Below are positions 37,718-47,362 of a DNA stretch of 64,000 nucleotides, piece by piece. The position numbers and the translations under genes are program-made. The notes beneath the pieces were generated by a model. That model did not search any database and was not told the DNA's origin. It saw only the letters and a program-made list of their open reading frames with translations. The stretch lies in assembly GCA_034003625.1 (NCBI GenBank), contig JAVEYG010000001.1, forward strand, positions 62,001-126,000, read 5' to 3'. The DNA is from GWE2-42-39 sp034003625 (GTDB taxonomy: Bacteria > Bacteroidota > Bacteroidia > Bacteroidales > Prolixibacteraceae). Numbering within the stretch: the first letter of the stretch is position 1; the number at the start of each line of letters is the position of its first letter.

Positions 37718-38602
37718 ATGAGACATTGTATTGTTTTTTCTATTGTCTTTATTCTTTTTTCGTTGGTATTGCATATTGCCTGTGCACAGGAAGAGGTACC
37801 TGTCCCGGCAGACAAGATGGATATTCACGGTGTATTGGGTACCTATGCAAATCCTCCCCTCCAGGCAAACAAGCGTGTTGATGCGAAGAAATTGATCCGT
37901 GAACTTCGCGACATTCATGCCAATACCTACAACTGGCTGATATGGACAAGATCGACCGATTGGGACGACTTAAAGCTTTTTCTTCCATTGGCCGAAAAAG
38001 AGAATATCCGGGTGTGGGTAACCCTTGTCCCTCCGACGGAGTCGAAGCCGATTGCAAAGTACTCTTCTGAACCGTTTGAGCTGGATTACGAACACTGGGC
38101 AAAGGAAATCGCTTTGCTAAGTAAGGAATATCCCAATCTGGCTGCATGGAGCATCGACGATTTTGTACACAATTTAAAATTCTATACGCCGGAATACCTG
38201 AAAAAGATGCTGGACAATGCATCGGCGATTAACCCGAAACTGGCTTTTATCCCCTGTTGTTATTATAAACAGATTACGGCGTCGTTTGTAGAGAATTATC
38301 GCCATTTACTTCATGGGATATTGTTCCCGTACCGCGCCGAATCGCATACCGCGAACTTGCAGGATTCGGAATACGTAGAATTGGAAATTAATAAGCTGCG
38401 AACAATGTTCGGAAAGGGTTTTCCTGTTTTTCTTGATATTTATGCCACTGCCCACAGCCGGTTGGGTGATTCGACCCCGGAATATGTGGGAGAGGTTATA
38501 ACTGCAGGGCGTAAATGCGCAGACGGGGTACTTATCTATTGTCATCAGGACCCTAAAAAATCAGCAAAAAAATATCAAATGATCAAGAAGGGATTTAAAT
38601 AG
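37718..38602 (+). CDS. Uncharacterised secreted protein, paralogue 2 (putative sugar-active barrel)
   Basis: 294 residues with a Sec signal ending near IACAQ. Clearly duplicated from the gene before it: GVLGTYANPP, NTYNWL, VWVTLVPPTES, PNLAAWSIDDFVHNL, PCCYYKQIT, GILFPYRAES, NLQD, LDIYATAHSRLG and IYCHQDP are shared in order. The tandem pair lies between the SusCD/DUF5017 genes and a Tat-exported glycosidase-like gene, where glycan-degrading enzymes are usually placed. Function unknown. Confidence 0.6.
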   Translation: MRHCIVFSIVFILFSLVLHIACAQEEVPVPADKMDIHGVLGTYANPPLQANKRVDAKKLIRELRDIHANTYNWLIWTRSTDWDDLKLFLPLAEKENIRVWVTLVPPTESKPIAKYSSEPFELDYEHWAKEIALLSKEYPNLAAWSIDDFVHNLKFYTPEYLKKMLDNASAINPKLAFIPCCYYKQITASFVENYRHLLHGILFPYRAESHTANLQDSEYVELEINKLRTMFGKGFPVFLDIYATAHSRLGDSTPEYVGEVITAGRKCADGVLIYCHQDPKKSAKKYQMIKKGFK

Positions 38603-38621
38603 AATAACTAAGCCTGCCAAC

Positions 38622-40751
38622 ATGAAAAAAAGCAATTTATCCCGTCGTCATTTTATGAAAACGTCAGCAATAGGTACTATTGGGCTGGCAAGTAGCATAC
38701 CCGCGTTTGAACAAACTTTTTTTGTTCAAAGTGCAAATGATGGGCTAAATAGTAACGTTGCCGGCAATGTCGCGTTTATTCCCAACCGCGTTGCCAGTTG
38801 GTGGTGTACCCTCGAAGATTTGCTTTGGCCACAAAAGAAAATTGTGGATAAAATAAAACGCAGGGCCGAGGGTTTTGCAAATGCAAAAATCGATACGGCA
38901 ATCAATTTCGGGTTTCACATCCGTTTCGATTATTCCAATTATTTTGGCCAGTTGCACAGGTATTATGCCAATGTGTGCGACGAGTTACACAAACATGGTA
39001 TTAAATTTATGGACCATTATTCATGTAACCATGTTGAAAGGCCAAGGGGAGATTCTGAATTCAGAAAACTGCACCGTAACCATCGTCACCATGTGTTGTT
39101 GTTCCACGATCCGGTGGCTGCCGAATATGCGTCGTACGAGGGACATTTCTTTAAAGATATATGTCAGGTCGACTTGCGTGATGGCAGTCGGGGATATGCG
39201 CCGCAATACCAGATGGAAGCCTTTTGCCACAATAACCCGGGCTTTCTCGATATGCACAAAAAATACCTGCAACGCCTTCTCCGCGAAGTCCCGTTTGATG
39301 CCTTTCAGATTGATGACATGTGTGATTATGCCGGCCTTGCAACCTGTGGGTGCCGGTTTTGCCGCGACCGGTTTAAACGGGAATACGGACAGGAACTTCC
39401 GGCATTGGACGATGTTTCTTTTTGGGGCGACACCAAAACAAAAAATGTATCGGCGTGGGGAAATTACGAAAATCCCGCGTTCAGAAATTGGGTCAATATG
39501 CGAGCCGATTCGGTTACCGATCATCTGAAAATGATTAAAAGTGTAATTAACGACAAACCATTAATGACCTGTTGTTCTTCGTCGGGACCAATGATTTTAA
39601 ATTCAATTACGCTGAACCTGGAGCGGATGTCACCCTATCTCGACTTTTTTATGCTTGAGAACTGCGGTATAAATGTAAAAAGCGCATCGTGGATAAAAGC
39701 GGATGCCGAAGCGATGCATCAGAAAGATATGGCCCACAAGAAAGGGAATGCCCCTGCAATGGCATGTAGTTACACTATATACGAGAAGGGTGGTTACCTT
39801 GGTTGGGGACTAAGCCGTTTTTGGGGCGTGGCCAACTGGAGCAGCACCCTGAACGGAAGGATTGAAGAAGACCCGGAAGATATGATGGGAATAGAGGATA
39901 TTGTAGGGCCGTTAAATAATTGGGAAGTAAAGAATAGTAACCTGAATTACAGAAACGGTTTCGATCTGGTTGAGCTCAGGCTGGTAAATAGCAGGTATTG
40001 CCGTGATAATGGATGGAGAGGGGACGATGGGCATGAGCAATGGGACAAGGCTGCTGCATGGTCTGCCTGGTTGGTCAAAAAAAATGTAGGCTATCGTTTT
40101 GTCCGTTGTGAAGAACTTGCTGATGCAGATGCGTTATGCCGCGAACATAGCCCGCTGGTACTTGATGGTATTGGGTGTGTTTCTGATGCTCAATTTAAGG
40201 CGGTTAAAACGTATCTTTCAAAAGGTGGTCAGGTATGGCTTGCATTACCTTTCGGAACTCACGACGAAAAAGGATTTAAAAGGGCAATCCCGTTGTCGGA
40301 AGAACTATTGAAAATGAAATTTAAGAATCTCTTTCTTATCGAAAGCGCCATTGTTTCGGACCCCTTAGGCAAACTGATACAGGATGGGGTTTTCAAACCG
40401 GTTATAAAACAACTTTCGGGCGATAAACGATGGGCGGTGAGGATAAGGTTACACGACGGGAAACCGGTTCTTCATTTTATGAATACGGCCCTTGTTGCAG
40501 TTCCGCACCCCTTTTTGAAAGATTACTCCAACAATCCGATTTTGAAGGACGTTGAATCGCTTAATAAAGACAATAATCTGGTTTACGAACTTGATGTTAC
40601 AAAAATGACCTTGCCTGCGATGTTGGTCAGAAGTCCGGAACTCGGAGATAATGCGAGAACTGTTGATATTCGTACTGTAACGCGCGGAAAATCAACTATC
40701 CATGTAAACCTCGATCGTGTGAAGATATATGCAGTTGCTCAAGGTGGATAA
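38622..40751 (+). CDS. Tat-exported putative glycosidase with CxCxxC motif
   Basis: 709 residues. Twin-arginine signal SRRHFMK at 7-13. A barrel-like N-terminal domain has DHYSCNHVERP, then FDAFQIDDMCDYAG near residue 230 followed by CGCRFCRDRFKREYG, a pairing seen in hypothetical glycosyl hydrolases distantly related to GH42/GH-A-clan enzymes. Asp in IDDM and Glu in FFMLENCG are candidate catalytic residues. A trimerisation/flavodoxin-like domain follows (about 500-560), then a C-terminal beta domain. Exact family not recognised. Part of the PUL B run of Tat substrates. Confidence 0.65.
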   Translation: MKKSNLSRRHFMKTSAIGTIGLASSIPAFEQTFFVQSANDGLNSNVAGNVAFIPNRVASWWCTLEDLLWPQKKIVDKIKRRAEGFANAKIDTAINFGFHIRFDYSNYFGQLHRYYANVCDELHKHGIKFMDHYSCNHVERPRGDSEFRKLHRNHRHHVLLFHDPVAAEYASYEGHFFKDICQVDLRDGSRGYAPQYQMEAFCHNNPGFLDMHKKYLQRLLREVPFDAFQIDDMCDYAGLATCGCRFCRDRFKREYGQELPALDDVSFWGDTKTKNVSAWGNYENPAFRNWVNMRADSVTDHLKMIKSVINDKPLMTCCSSSGPMILNSITLNLERMSPYLDFFMLENCGINVKSASWIKADAEAMHQKDMAHKKGNAPAMACSYTIYEKGGYLGWGLSRFWGVANWSSTLNGRIEEDPEDMMGIEDIVGPLNNWEVKNSNLNYRNGFDLVELRLVNSRYCRDNGWRGDDGHEQWDKAAAWSAWLVKKNVGYRFVRCEELADADALCREHSPLVLDGIGCVSDAQFKAVKTYLSKGGQVWLALPFGTHDEKGFKRAIPLSEELLKMKFKNLFLIESAIVSDPLGKLIQDGVFKPVIKQLSGDKRWAVRIRLHDGKPVLHFMNTALVAVPHPFLKDYSNNPILKDVESLNKDNNLVYELDVTKMTLPAMLVRSPELGDNARTVDIRTVTRGKSTIHVNLDRVKIYAVAQGG

Positions 40752-40848
40752 AAATATGCTGCGAAAAACAAGTTCTTGTGTAGCTAATATTAGCAAAGAA
40801 CCAGATAGTTATATTAATTTAGATAAGAAATTATAAATAATCACTACT

Positions 40849-42210
40849 ATGAAAAAGAATAATTTATCACGTCGCCATTTTATTGGCACAGTATCGTTAA
40901 GTACGGTAGGTCTGGCCACATCGGGGGCAATACCTGTTATTGGAAAAACAACAGGCAATACAGGTAAGCTCGCCATTTTGGGAGGCGACCCGGTGCGCAA
41001 AAACAAAGCGTGGCCCAAATGGCCGCACGTTGATGAAACAATGATTACGCAACTAACCGAAACAACCAAAAGCGGTTTGTGGGGCCGTATCAATAATCCG
41101 AAAAATGGAACAGTTGCCCGTTTTGAAGAAGAGTATGCAAAAATGATCGGAGTAAAAGCATGCGTTGCGGTCGGGTCTGGTACCCAGGCATTGCATACCT
41201 CGGTCGAAGCGCTTGGCCTGGGGCCTGGCGACGAGGTAATTACCTCTCCTTATACCGATCCTGGCACCATTGCAGCCGTCCTCTCAGCCCGGGCGCTCCC
41301 TGTGCTTGCCGACATTGACCGGTATTCTTTTCAGGTCAACCCCGACGATGTAGAACGTCGGATTAATAAAAACACCAAAGCCATTATGCCGGTACACATG
41401 ATGGGCCAACCTGCCGATATGGACCGTTTCCTTGAAATGGCCCGTAAGTACAACCTGTACCTCATCGAAGATGCCTGCCAGGCCCATTTTGCAAAATTCC
41501 GGGGTAAAATGCTGGGGACTTTAGGCGATGTCGGCTGCTTTAGCCATCAAACCTCCAAAGTGGTAGCATGTGGAGAAGGGGGCAGTATCGTCAGTAATAA
41601 TGTCGAATTAATGGAACAGTGTTACACCATTCAGAACCATGGAACATCCAGAAAAGGCCGTACCGAAACGATCGGGCCAAAATACCGGATGAACGAATTT
41701 GAAGGGGCAATCCTGTTAGGGCAGCTCCCCACTGCACTTGAGCGTCATGCAATACGTAACAGAAATGCAAATTATCTTACTTCAAAAATTAAAGATATTC
41801 CTGGAATTACCCCTCAGAAATTATATGATGGCACGGAAGAAGGCTCCTTTTATTTGTATACAATGAATTACAACAAAGAGGCATACAACGGGGCCCCGAG
41901 GGGAAAATACTTTAAAGCGCTTGCAGCCGAGGGCATCTCACTGAGCCCTTATATAAAAAATGGCCTGCACAAAGAACCGTGGATCGACAATATTTTGAAT
42001 AGGGAAGAATATCAGAAAATGTATGGAAAAGATAGGCTTCAACAATTTAAAGAAGAGATGGACTGCCCGGTGTGCGACCTTATCTGCGATGAGGAAATGT
42101 TAATGTTATGGGCATCAGGCCCACTGCTTGGCAGCAAAGAAGACATGGACGATGTAATCAATGCCATGATAAAAGTGTATGAAAATCGCGATAAACTGAA
42201 CTCTATCTGA
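40849..42210 (+). CDS. Tat-exported DegT/DnrJ/EryC1/StrS-type PLP aminotransferase
   Basis: 453 residues. Twin-arginine signal SRRHFIG at 7-13 with a cleavable-looking h-region to about 30. The rest is a full fold-type I sugar aminotransferase: ILGGDPVRK, VGSGTQALHTSVEALGLGPGD (cofactor phosphate region), IEDACQAH with D208 for the PLP ring nitrogen, and FSHQTSKVVACGEGG with K237 as the Schiff-base lysine. Family members normally act in the cytoplasm on nucleotide-activated keto sugars. Export of a folded, cofactor-loaded enzyme through Tat would place it in the periplasm, where it could add or remove an amino group on glycan-derived keto sugars. All key residues are present. Confidence 0.88.
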   Translation: MKKNNLSRRHFIGTVSLSTVGLATSGAIPVIGKTTGNTGKLAILGGDPVRKNKAWPKWPHVDETMITQLTETTKSGLWGRINNPKNGTVARFEEEYAKMIGVKACVAVGSGTQALHTSVEALGLGPGDEVITSPYTDPGTIAAVLSARALPVLADIDRYSFQVNPDDVERRINKNTKAIMPVHMMGQPADMDRFLEMARKYNLYLIEDACQAHFAKFRGKMLGTLGDVGCFSHQTSKVVACGEGGSIVSNNVELMEQCYTIQNHGTSRKGRTETIGPKYRMNEFEGAILLGQLPTALERHAIRNRNANYLTSKIKDIPGITPQKLYDGTEEGSFYLYTMNYNKEAYNGAPRGKYFKALAAEGISLSPYIKNGLHKEPWIDNILNREEYQKMYGKDRLQQFKEEMDCPVCDLICDEEMLMLWASGPLLGSKEDMDDVINAMIKVYENRDKLNSI

Positions 42211-42217
42211 TAAACGT

Positions 42218-43621
42218 ATGGACATGTTTACATCCTGTCGGGTTTGGTGTTTCGTCCTGCTGTGTATTTTGTTCCCGGGAACCGGAACTATTGCAAAAGG
42301 TATAGAAAAGGACGTTGCGGGTGGAGAAAAAATTTCCGGCCTGAAATTGTCTGTTTTTGATATTGATGCGACACCGCCGGTTGGCAGCATGCTCGCGTAC
42401 GACCGTATGGAAAACCGTTGGGACCTGGGTTTGAGGGCAAAAGGGATTGTAATTTCCGGGGCCGGGAAACCTGTCGTTTTGTGTGCTGTTGACTGGATCG
42501 GAATTGCCAATGAAAGCCAGGATGCTTTTAAAGAAGCGCTTGCCGAAGCAGCCAACACCACTCCCCGACGGGTGGTTGTCCATACCGTCCACCAGCACGA
42601 TGCCCCTATTTGTGATTTTGGGGCTGAAAAAATTTTGCTGGATGCAGGGATGGAAACCCACAGCTTCGATGGCCGTTTTGCCCGGAACTTCATACAGGAA
42701 TTGAAAGTGGCCGTGCAAAACTCGTTGACCAAAACTCAGCCGGTGACCCACATTGGCGTTGGAGAAACCCCTGTCCGGCAGGTTGCTTCAAACAGGAGGA
42801 TAATCAACGAACAGGGGAAAGTGGGGACAATGCGGGGCTCTTCTTCCCGTGACCCGTTTTTGCGCGCCCAACCCGAAGGTCTCATCGATTCGATGGTCAC
42901 GGTAATCAGTTTCTGGAACCAACAGGAACCGCTGGCCGTGATGAGTTACTATGCAGTCCATCCTCAGAGCTATTATCTGACCAAAGTAGCCAACCCCGAT
43001 TTTCCCGGGCTGGCTCGTTTTTACCGGCAATTGGAAGTTCCCGATGCGCTGCATATCCATTTTAACGGGGCCGGAGGAAATATTGCAGCAGGGAAATACA
43101 ACGACGGGGCTCATATAAATCGGGAAATCCTGGCCCGGAGGCTTGCCGACGGGATGAAACGGGCCTGGAAATCAGTTGAAAAAATTCCGGTTGCACCTTC
43201 CGATCTGAGTTGGGAAGTTGTCCCTGTTCAGTTGCCGGCAGCAAAGGATTCGCTGGCCGCGATTGAAAAACGGATGCGGACAATGAGCCCCCGGCTGCTT
43301 ACCAACAACATGGGCAAACTGGCCTGGTGGAAACGCCAACAGGCTGGTAAAAAAATCGACATTGCCTGCCTGGGGCTTGACAATGCCCGGGTTTTGTTTA
43401 TGCCGGGCGAATTGTTCGTTGAATATCAGCTCGCGGCAAAGGCCATGCGCCCCGATTTGAAAGTGGCAATGGCGGCGTATGGCGATTATGGCCCTTTTTA
43501 CATTGGCACAAAAGAGGCTTATGAACAAGGGGGCTATGAGATTAAAGCGAGTCCTGTTACCGGGGATGTGGAAAATATACTGCTTTCGGCGATTAAAAAA
43601 TTGCTGGAGGTTAAACAATAA
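42218..43621 (+). CDS. Ceramidase-like secreted hydrolase, divergent active site
   Basis: 467 residues with a Sec signal (MFTSCRVWCFVLLCILFPG). It has the shape of the neutral/alkaline non-lysosomal ceramidase N-terminal domain: DIDATPPVG near the start, VHTVHQHDAP where the family has HTHSGP, YYAVHPQSYY (family CHPT position), HIHFNGAGGNIAAG, and MPGELFVEY. Zn-binding His residues appear mostly kept but the Ser/Gly after the second His are altered. Family enzymes cleave N-acyl amides. In an amino-sugar PUL an N-acyl or ester bond of the glycan is a possible target (inference). Confidence 0.7.
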   Translation: MDMFTSCRVWCFVLLCILFPGTGTIAKGIEKDVAGGEKISGLKLSVFDIDATPPVGSMLAYDRMENRWDLGLRAKGIVISGAGKPVVLCAVDWIGIANESQDAFKEALAEAANTTPRRVVVHTVHQHDAPICDFGAEKILLDAGMETHSFDGRFARNFIQELKVAVQNSLTKTQPVTHIGVGETPVRQVASNRRIINEQGKVGTMRGSSSRDPFLRAQPEGLIDSMVTVISFWNQQEPLAVMSYYAVHPQSYYLTKVANPDFPGLARFYRQLEVPDALHIHFNGAGGNIAAGKYNDGAHINREILARRLADGMKRAWKSVEKIPVAPSDLSWEVVPVQLPAAKDSLAAIEKRMRTMSPRLLTNNMGKLAWWKRQQAGKKIDIACLGLDNARVLFMPGELFVEYQLAAKAMRPDLKVAMAAYGDYGPFYIGTKEAYEQGGYEIKASPVTGDVENILLSAIKKLLEVKQ

Positions 43622-43626
43622 TTACT

Positions 43627-44853
43627 ATGCCAACTAAACATTACCTTTTAACAATTGCCTTGCAGTTAATAGCTTTAACCCTGATAACCGGTTGTATCGG
43701 TACCGGCGACAATTCGGGAGGAAAAACAGAAAAGGGACAGATATCTGATTTCAGTCAATATACTGCTTATAAACAATTGATTGCCATGTATCCCGAGGAT
43801 AACCAGGGACTTGGAAAAGAGAAAATATTTCCAACGACCGAACATCAGCCCATGACCTACGGACTTGTCCTCACTTCCGAGGTCCTTCATTTTCGGGCCA
43901 CTCGTGGGGAGGAAAGTAAACGCCGCATCCAAAAGGCGGTACGTTGGCTGTTAGACAACCAGGATTTGGACCACGACGGGAAACCCGGCTGGGGCTTGCC
44001 CCAGGCATGGGATGCGTTCAGCGATGGTGCGATTAATCCTATAAACCAGCCTTATACGATCACAAGTGCGATTGTCCTAAATGGCCTGCTGGAATCGTTG
44101 GCTTTAAAAGATTTTTGGTCGGATTCAGAATGCGACGAAATTTTCATGGTCATGGCAAAAGTTGCGGTGAGATGGTGCAGCGAGATTTGGTCGGAAGGGT
44201 ACAGTGGTGGTTATTTCTGGTATAGCCCCAGCCCGGTCGATGATATTTTCGCAGTCAATTCTCCATCTCTGTTTACCGGTAACCTGGCCCGCCTGCTTCA
44301 CGATCACCCCGATGCGTTCACCCGTCAGGAGCGGCGCCTGGTGCAAAGCAGAGTGGATGGTATGGCCCGTGCGATTGTCGCTACCGTCGAATTGCGGCAA
44401 GATCTGCCGTTCTGGGATTACAGGCCGGGCCATGATCCTAAACGTGCAAACGATGTTCTTCACCATATTTACACGATACTGGGCATCGAAATGTACCGGG
44501 ACTACGGTGGCCGGGTCAAGCTGCCATGGACTCGGGAACAGGCAATTGCATCCGTGGATCAATTCTGGAAAGATGGACAGATCATGGAGTTTCCGCAGGA
44601 TATAATTTACACTGGTGAGCAAGTACGTTTCAATAGTGCACGTTCGTCTCAGTGGGGCGCCGGTTCAGTAGTAGCTGCTTATGCTTATTGGGGCGAGTTC
44701 GAGAAAGCAAAACAGGCGCTCGAAACGATTCAACGGGATTATGGTACATGGCCTCACCTGCAATTGTCCCCCGGACGTAAATCTGATGTGTTTTTCCCGC
44801 GCGACAGTTCTCATGTATTGTGGGGACAGGCGGTTTATCTGTTCTGCCAGTAA
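43627..44853 (+). CDS. Lipoprotein with (alpha/alpha) barrel-like fold, putative glycan enzyme
   Basis: 408 residues with lipobox LITGC. The body is helical and aromatic-rich: AVRWLLDNQDLDHDGKPGWGLPQAWDA, PYTITSAIVLNGLLESL, GYFWYSPSP, NDVLHHIYTILGIEMY, and a C-terminal SSHVLWGQAVYLF. The alternating helices resemble (alpha/alpha)6 toroids of C5-epimerases, lyases and unsaturated-uronyl hydrolases. The DxDxDG loop could bind Ca. No exact family is recognised, and the role is inferred from the fold and the PUL context. Confidence 0.5.
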   Translation: MPTKHYLLTIALQLIALTLITGCIGTGDNSGGKTEKGQISDFSQYTAYKQLIAMYPEDNQGLGKEKIFPTTEHQPMTYGLVLTSEVLHFRATRGEESKRRIQKAVRWLLDNQDLDHDGKPGWGLPQAWDAFSDGAINPINQPYTITSAIVLNGLLESLALKDFWSDSECDEIFMVMAKVAVRWCSEIWSEGYSGGYFWYSPSPVDDIFAVNSPSLFTGNLARLLHDHPDAFTRQERRLVQSRVDGMARAIVATVELRQDLPFWDYRPGHDPKRANDVLHHIYTILGIEMYRDYGGRVKLPWTREQAIASVDQFWKDGQIMEFPQDIIYTGEQVRFNSARSSQWGAGSVVAAYAYWGEFEKAKQALETIQRDYGTWPHLQLSPGRKSDVFFPRDSSHVLWGQAVYLFCQ

Positions 44854-44925
44854 TGCTCTAAACATAAAAGTAGGCCTGGTCTTAAATTGTTGATTTAATC
44901 GAAGCTTTTAATAATTAAAAAGTAG

Positions 44926-46209
44926 ATGAAAATGAAAAAAATAGAACGTAGGACATTCTTGAAAAGTGCAGCCGCTGTCTCGGCTTTTACAATCTTGTCT
45001 CCACGGGTTGCATTTGGCTCTCAAAATAATTCGGCGATCCGCATCGGGATGATCGGATGTGGAAACAGGGGAACCGGCGTACTTACTGCCATGTCGAAAA
45101 ACACGAATGTCAATATTATTGCGTTGGCTGATATTTTTAACGATAAGCTCGCAATGGCCCGGGAAAACTTAGGAAAATGCAATACCGCCAAAGGGTTTGC
45201 AGATATTCAGAAAGAAAATATGTATCAGGGGTCAAAGGCATATTTCCGGTTGCTTGAAAATAAGAATGTTGACGCGGTGCTGATTTCGACCCCGGCCTAT
45301 GCCCATCCCGATATTCTGGAAGCGGCTGTTACTGCAGGGAAACATACTTATTGCGAGAAACCGGCAGCAATTGATGTTGCTGGTTGCAAACAGGTTTTTA
45401 AAATAAGTGAAACGGTAGGAAATAAGCTAAGTGTTGTCCTCGGGTTTCAAATCCGTTATGCAACTCCTTATGTAGAGATGGTCAGGCGGATTCAACGGGG
45501 CGACATCGGTGAGATGGTTTGTGTCCAGTTATATTATTTTTCATCGGGTACTGCTATTGTTCCTCATAAAGGTATGCCGGATGATGAAGCCAGAATCAGA
45601 AACCATTTTGTTTTCAATGAATTATCCGGAGGAATTTATTTAGATCAGGCGATCCATATGATTGATGTTTGCAACTGGGCTTTGCAAAGTAAACCTTTGC
45701 AGGCAATCGGGTCCGGCGGACGAAAAGGGCATTTGGATTTTGGAAATGCCTGGACCAACTATCAGGTTATTTACCAATATCCTGACGATGTAAATGTGGG
45801 TGTCCAATCGTCCAAAATCGGGCCAAGTTTTGGCGATGTTTGCGCCCGCTTTGTCGGAACTGAAGGGATTGCCGAAGCGCATTATTCCGGGGGCGTATTT
45901 ATTAAAGGTAAAAATGAGTGGGATTCAGGAATTGTAAAATCAGGCGCTGATCTTAGTCCGCAGCAAATTGCCTTAGGCACTTCGCTTTCGTCGCTTGATG
46001 ATGCCGATACGAATAAAGGCATGTCGTTCATTCACAGCATTGAAAGCGGGAATTACCTGAACCAGTTGGTTTCGGGTAGTGAAACCACGCTGAGCGCTAT
46101 ACTGGGACGCGAAGCCGCATTACAACAGAAAATGATTACCTGGGATGAATTGCTTTCATCCTCCGGGAAAATTGATCCGAAATTGAATCTGACCCAATTT
46201 AATAAGTAA
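44926..46209 (+). CDS. Tat-exported Gfo/Idh/MocA oxidoreductase (1)
   Basis: 427 residues. Twin-arginine signal ERRTFLK at 6-12. The Rossmann start is IRIGMIGCGNRGTG, followed by the HTYCEKPAAID motif with the conserved EKP lysine and the C-terminal GGIYLDQAIHMIDVCNW helix with catalytic His/Asp. Family proteins oxidise or reduce sugar hydroxyls with tightly bound NAD(P); exported ones in Bacteroidota have been linked to C3 oxidation of glycosides. It is followed by an esterase and the second aminotransferase. Confidence 0.9.
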   Translation: MKMKKIERRTFLKSAAAVSAFTILSPRVAFGSQNNSAIRIGMIGCGNRGTGVLTAMSKNTNVNIIALADIFNDKLAMARENLGKCNTAKGFADIQKENMYQGSKAYFRLLENKNVDAVLISTPAYAHPDILEAAVTAGKHTYCEKPAAIDVAGCKQVFKISETVGNKLSVVLGFQIRYATPYVEMVRRIQRGDIGEMVCVQLYYFSSGTAIVPHKGMPDDEARIRNHFVFNELSGGIYLDQAIHMIDVCNWALQSKPLQAIGSGGRKGHLDFGNAWTNYQVIYQYPDDVNVGVQSSKIGPSFGDVCARFVGTEGIAEAHYSGGVFIKGKNEWDSGIVKSGADLSPQQIALGTSLSSLDDADTNKGMSFIHSIESGNYLNQLVSGSETTLSAILGREAALQQKMITWDELLSSSGKIDPKLNLTQFNK

Positions 46210-46230
46210 TGAATAAATAAAGAGGTAATA

Positions 46231-47325
46231 ATGAAGCAGTTTCTTTTATCTATCATTTTCATATTCCTATCAGGTATACTTTTCCCCGGATTTACAGGTG
46301 GAAAAAAAGAATTGCCCGGTATTGCGGAAAGACAGGTCGAAATAAAATCTATAAAGTCAGTAAAAGACTGGCAAAAAGAACGCTCTATGGTGATATTGGC
46401 GATGCAGGAAGCCATGGGAAAATTACCTGAAAGAAGCAAAAAGAATGACTTTGACCTGATTGTCACCGATAGTGTATCCCGGGGCGACCATTACCGGCTG
46501 ACTGTTAATTTTCTGGCAGCTGATAATGAAAGGGTCTATGCCTATCTTTATCTTCCCCTGATAACTGTTCCCGGCCAGAAATTCCCGGCTATGCTCGCGT
46601 TACATGGCACCGGCCCCCTCGGTAAGAAATATACCGATGGAGAAACAACCAAACCCAACAGGGCTTATGCAAAAGAGTTGGCCCAACGGGGATATGTTGT
46701 CATTGCCCCCGATTATCCAAGCATGGGCGAAGCAGCAAATCACAATTTTGAAACCGATCGGTACGAATCGGGGACAATGAAAGGAATTTTCAATCATATC
46801 CGATGTGTTGATTTATTGCAATCGCTTGCCTGCGTCGATACTGCAAAGATCGGGGTGATCGGGCACTCTTTGGGAGGGCACAACGCAATTTTTACAGGGG
46901 CATTCGATAAACGGCTAAAAGTGGTTGTTTCCAGCTGCGGATGGACATTGATGGATTACTACGACATTGGCGAGGCTGCCATTACAAAGTACGGCCATCG
47001 TCTCGGCCCCTGGGCGCAGGACCGATACATGCCTCTGCTCCGTACAAAATTTAATCTTGACCCCCAGAAAATTCCTTTTGATTTTGATGGCGTGATTGCG
47101 GCAATTGCACCCCGGTACTTTTTTTCTAATTCACCCGTGGGTGATTCAAATTTCGATGTGAATGGCGTAAAAGAAGGAATCGTCCGGATAACAGAGATAT
47201 ACCGCTTATTTAAAGCTAAAGATCATCTGCGGGTGATCTATCCGGATGCGGCGCATGATTTTCCTCCCGAAGCTCGTGAAGAAGCATATCGTTTTATCGA
47301 TCAGGCGTTGAGAAGAAAGAACTAA
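46231..47325 (+). CDS. Secreted alpha/beta hydrolase (acyl esterase-like)
   Basis: 364 residues with a Sec signal (FLLSIIFIFLSGILFPG). The catalytic triad is visible: nucleophile Ser in GHSLGGH, acid probably in SPVGDSNFD, and His in DAAHDFPPEA. An oxyanion segment ALHGTGPLG lies upstream. The arrangement resembles dienelactone-hydrolase/acetyl-xylan-esterase/glucuronoyl-esterase-type enzymes. It would remove acyl or ester groups from the PUL B glycan in the periplasm. Confidence 0.82.
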   Translation: MKQFLLSIIFIFLSGILFPGFTGGKKELPGIAERQVEIKSIKSVKDWQKERSMVILAMQEAMGKLPERSKKNDFDLIVTDSVSRGDHYRLTVNFLAADNERVYAYLYLPLITVPGQKFPAMLALHGTGPLGKKYTDGETTKPNRAYAKELAQRGYVVIAPDYPSMGEAANHNFETDRYESGTMKGIFNHIRCVDLLQSLACVDTAKIGVIGHSLGGHNAIFTGAFDKRLKVVVSSCGWTLMDYYDIGEAAITKYGHRLGPWAQDRYMPLLRTKFNLDPQKIPFDFDGVIAAIAPRYFFSNSPVGDSNFDVNGVKEGIVRITEIYRLFKAKDHLRVIYPDAAHDFPPEAREEAYRFIDQALRRKN

Positions 47326-47362
47326 GCAGAATAACGATTAAAAAATAAATAAACATACAATT

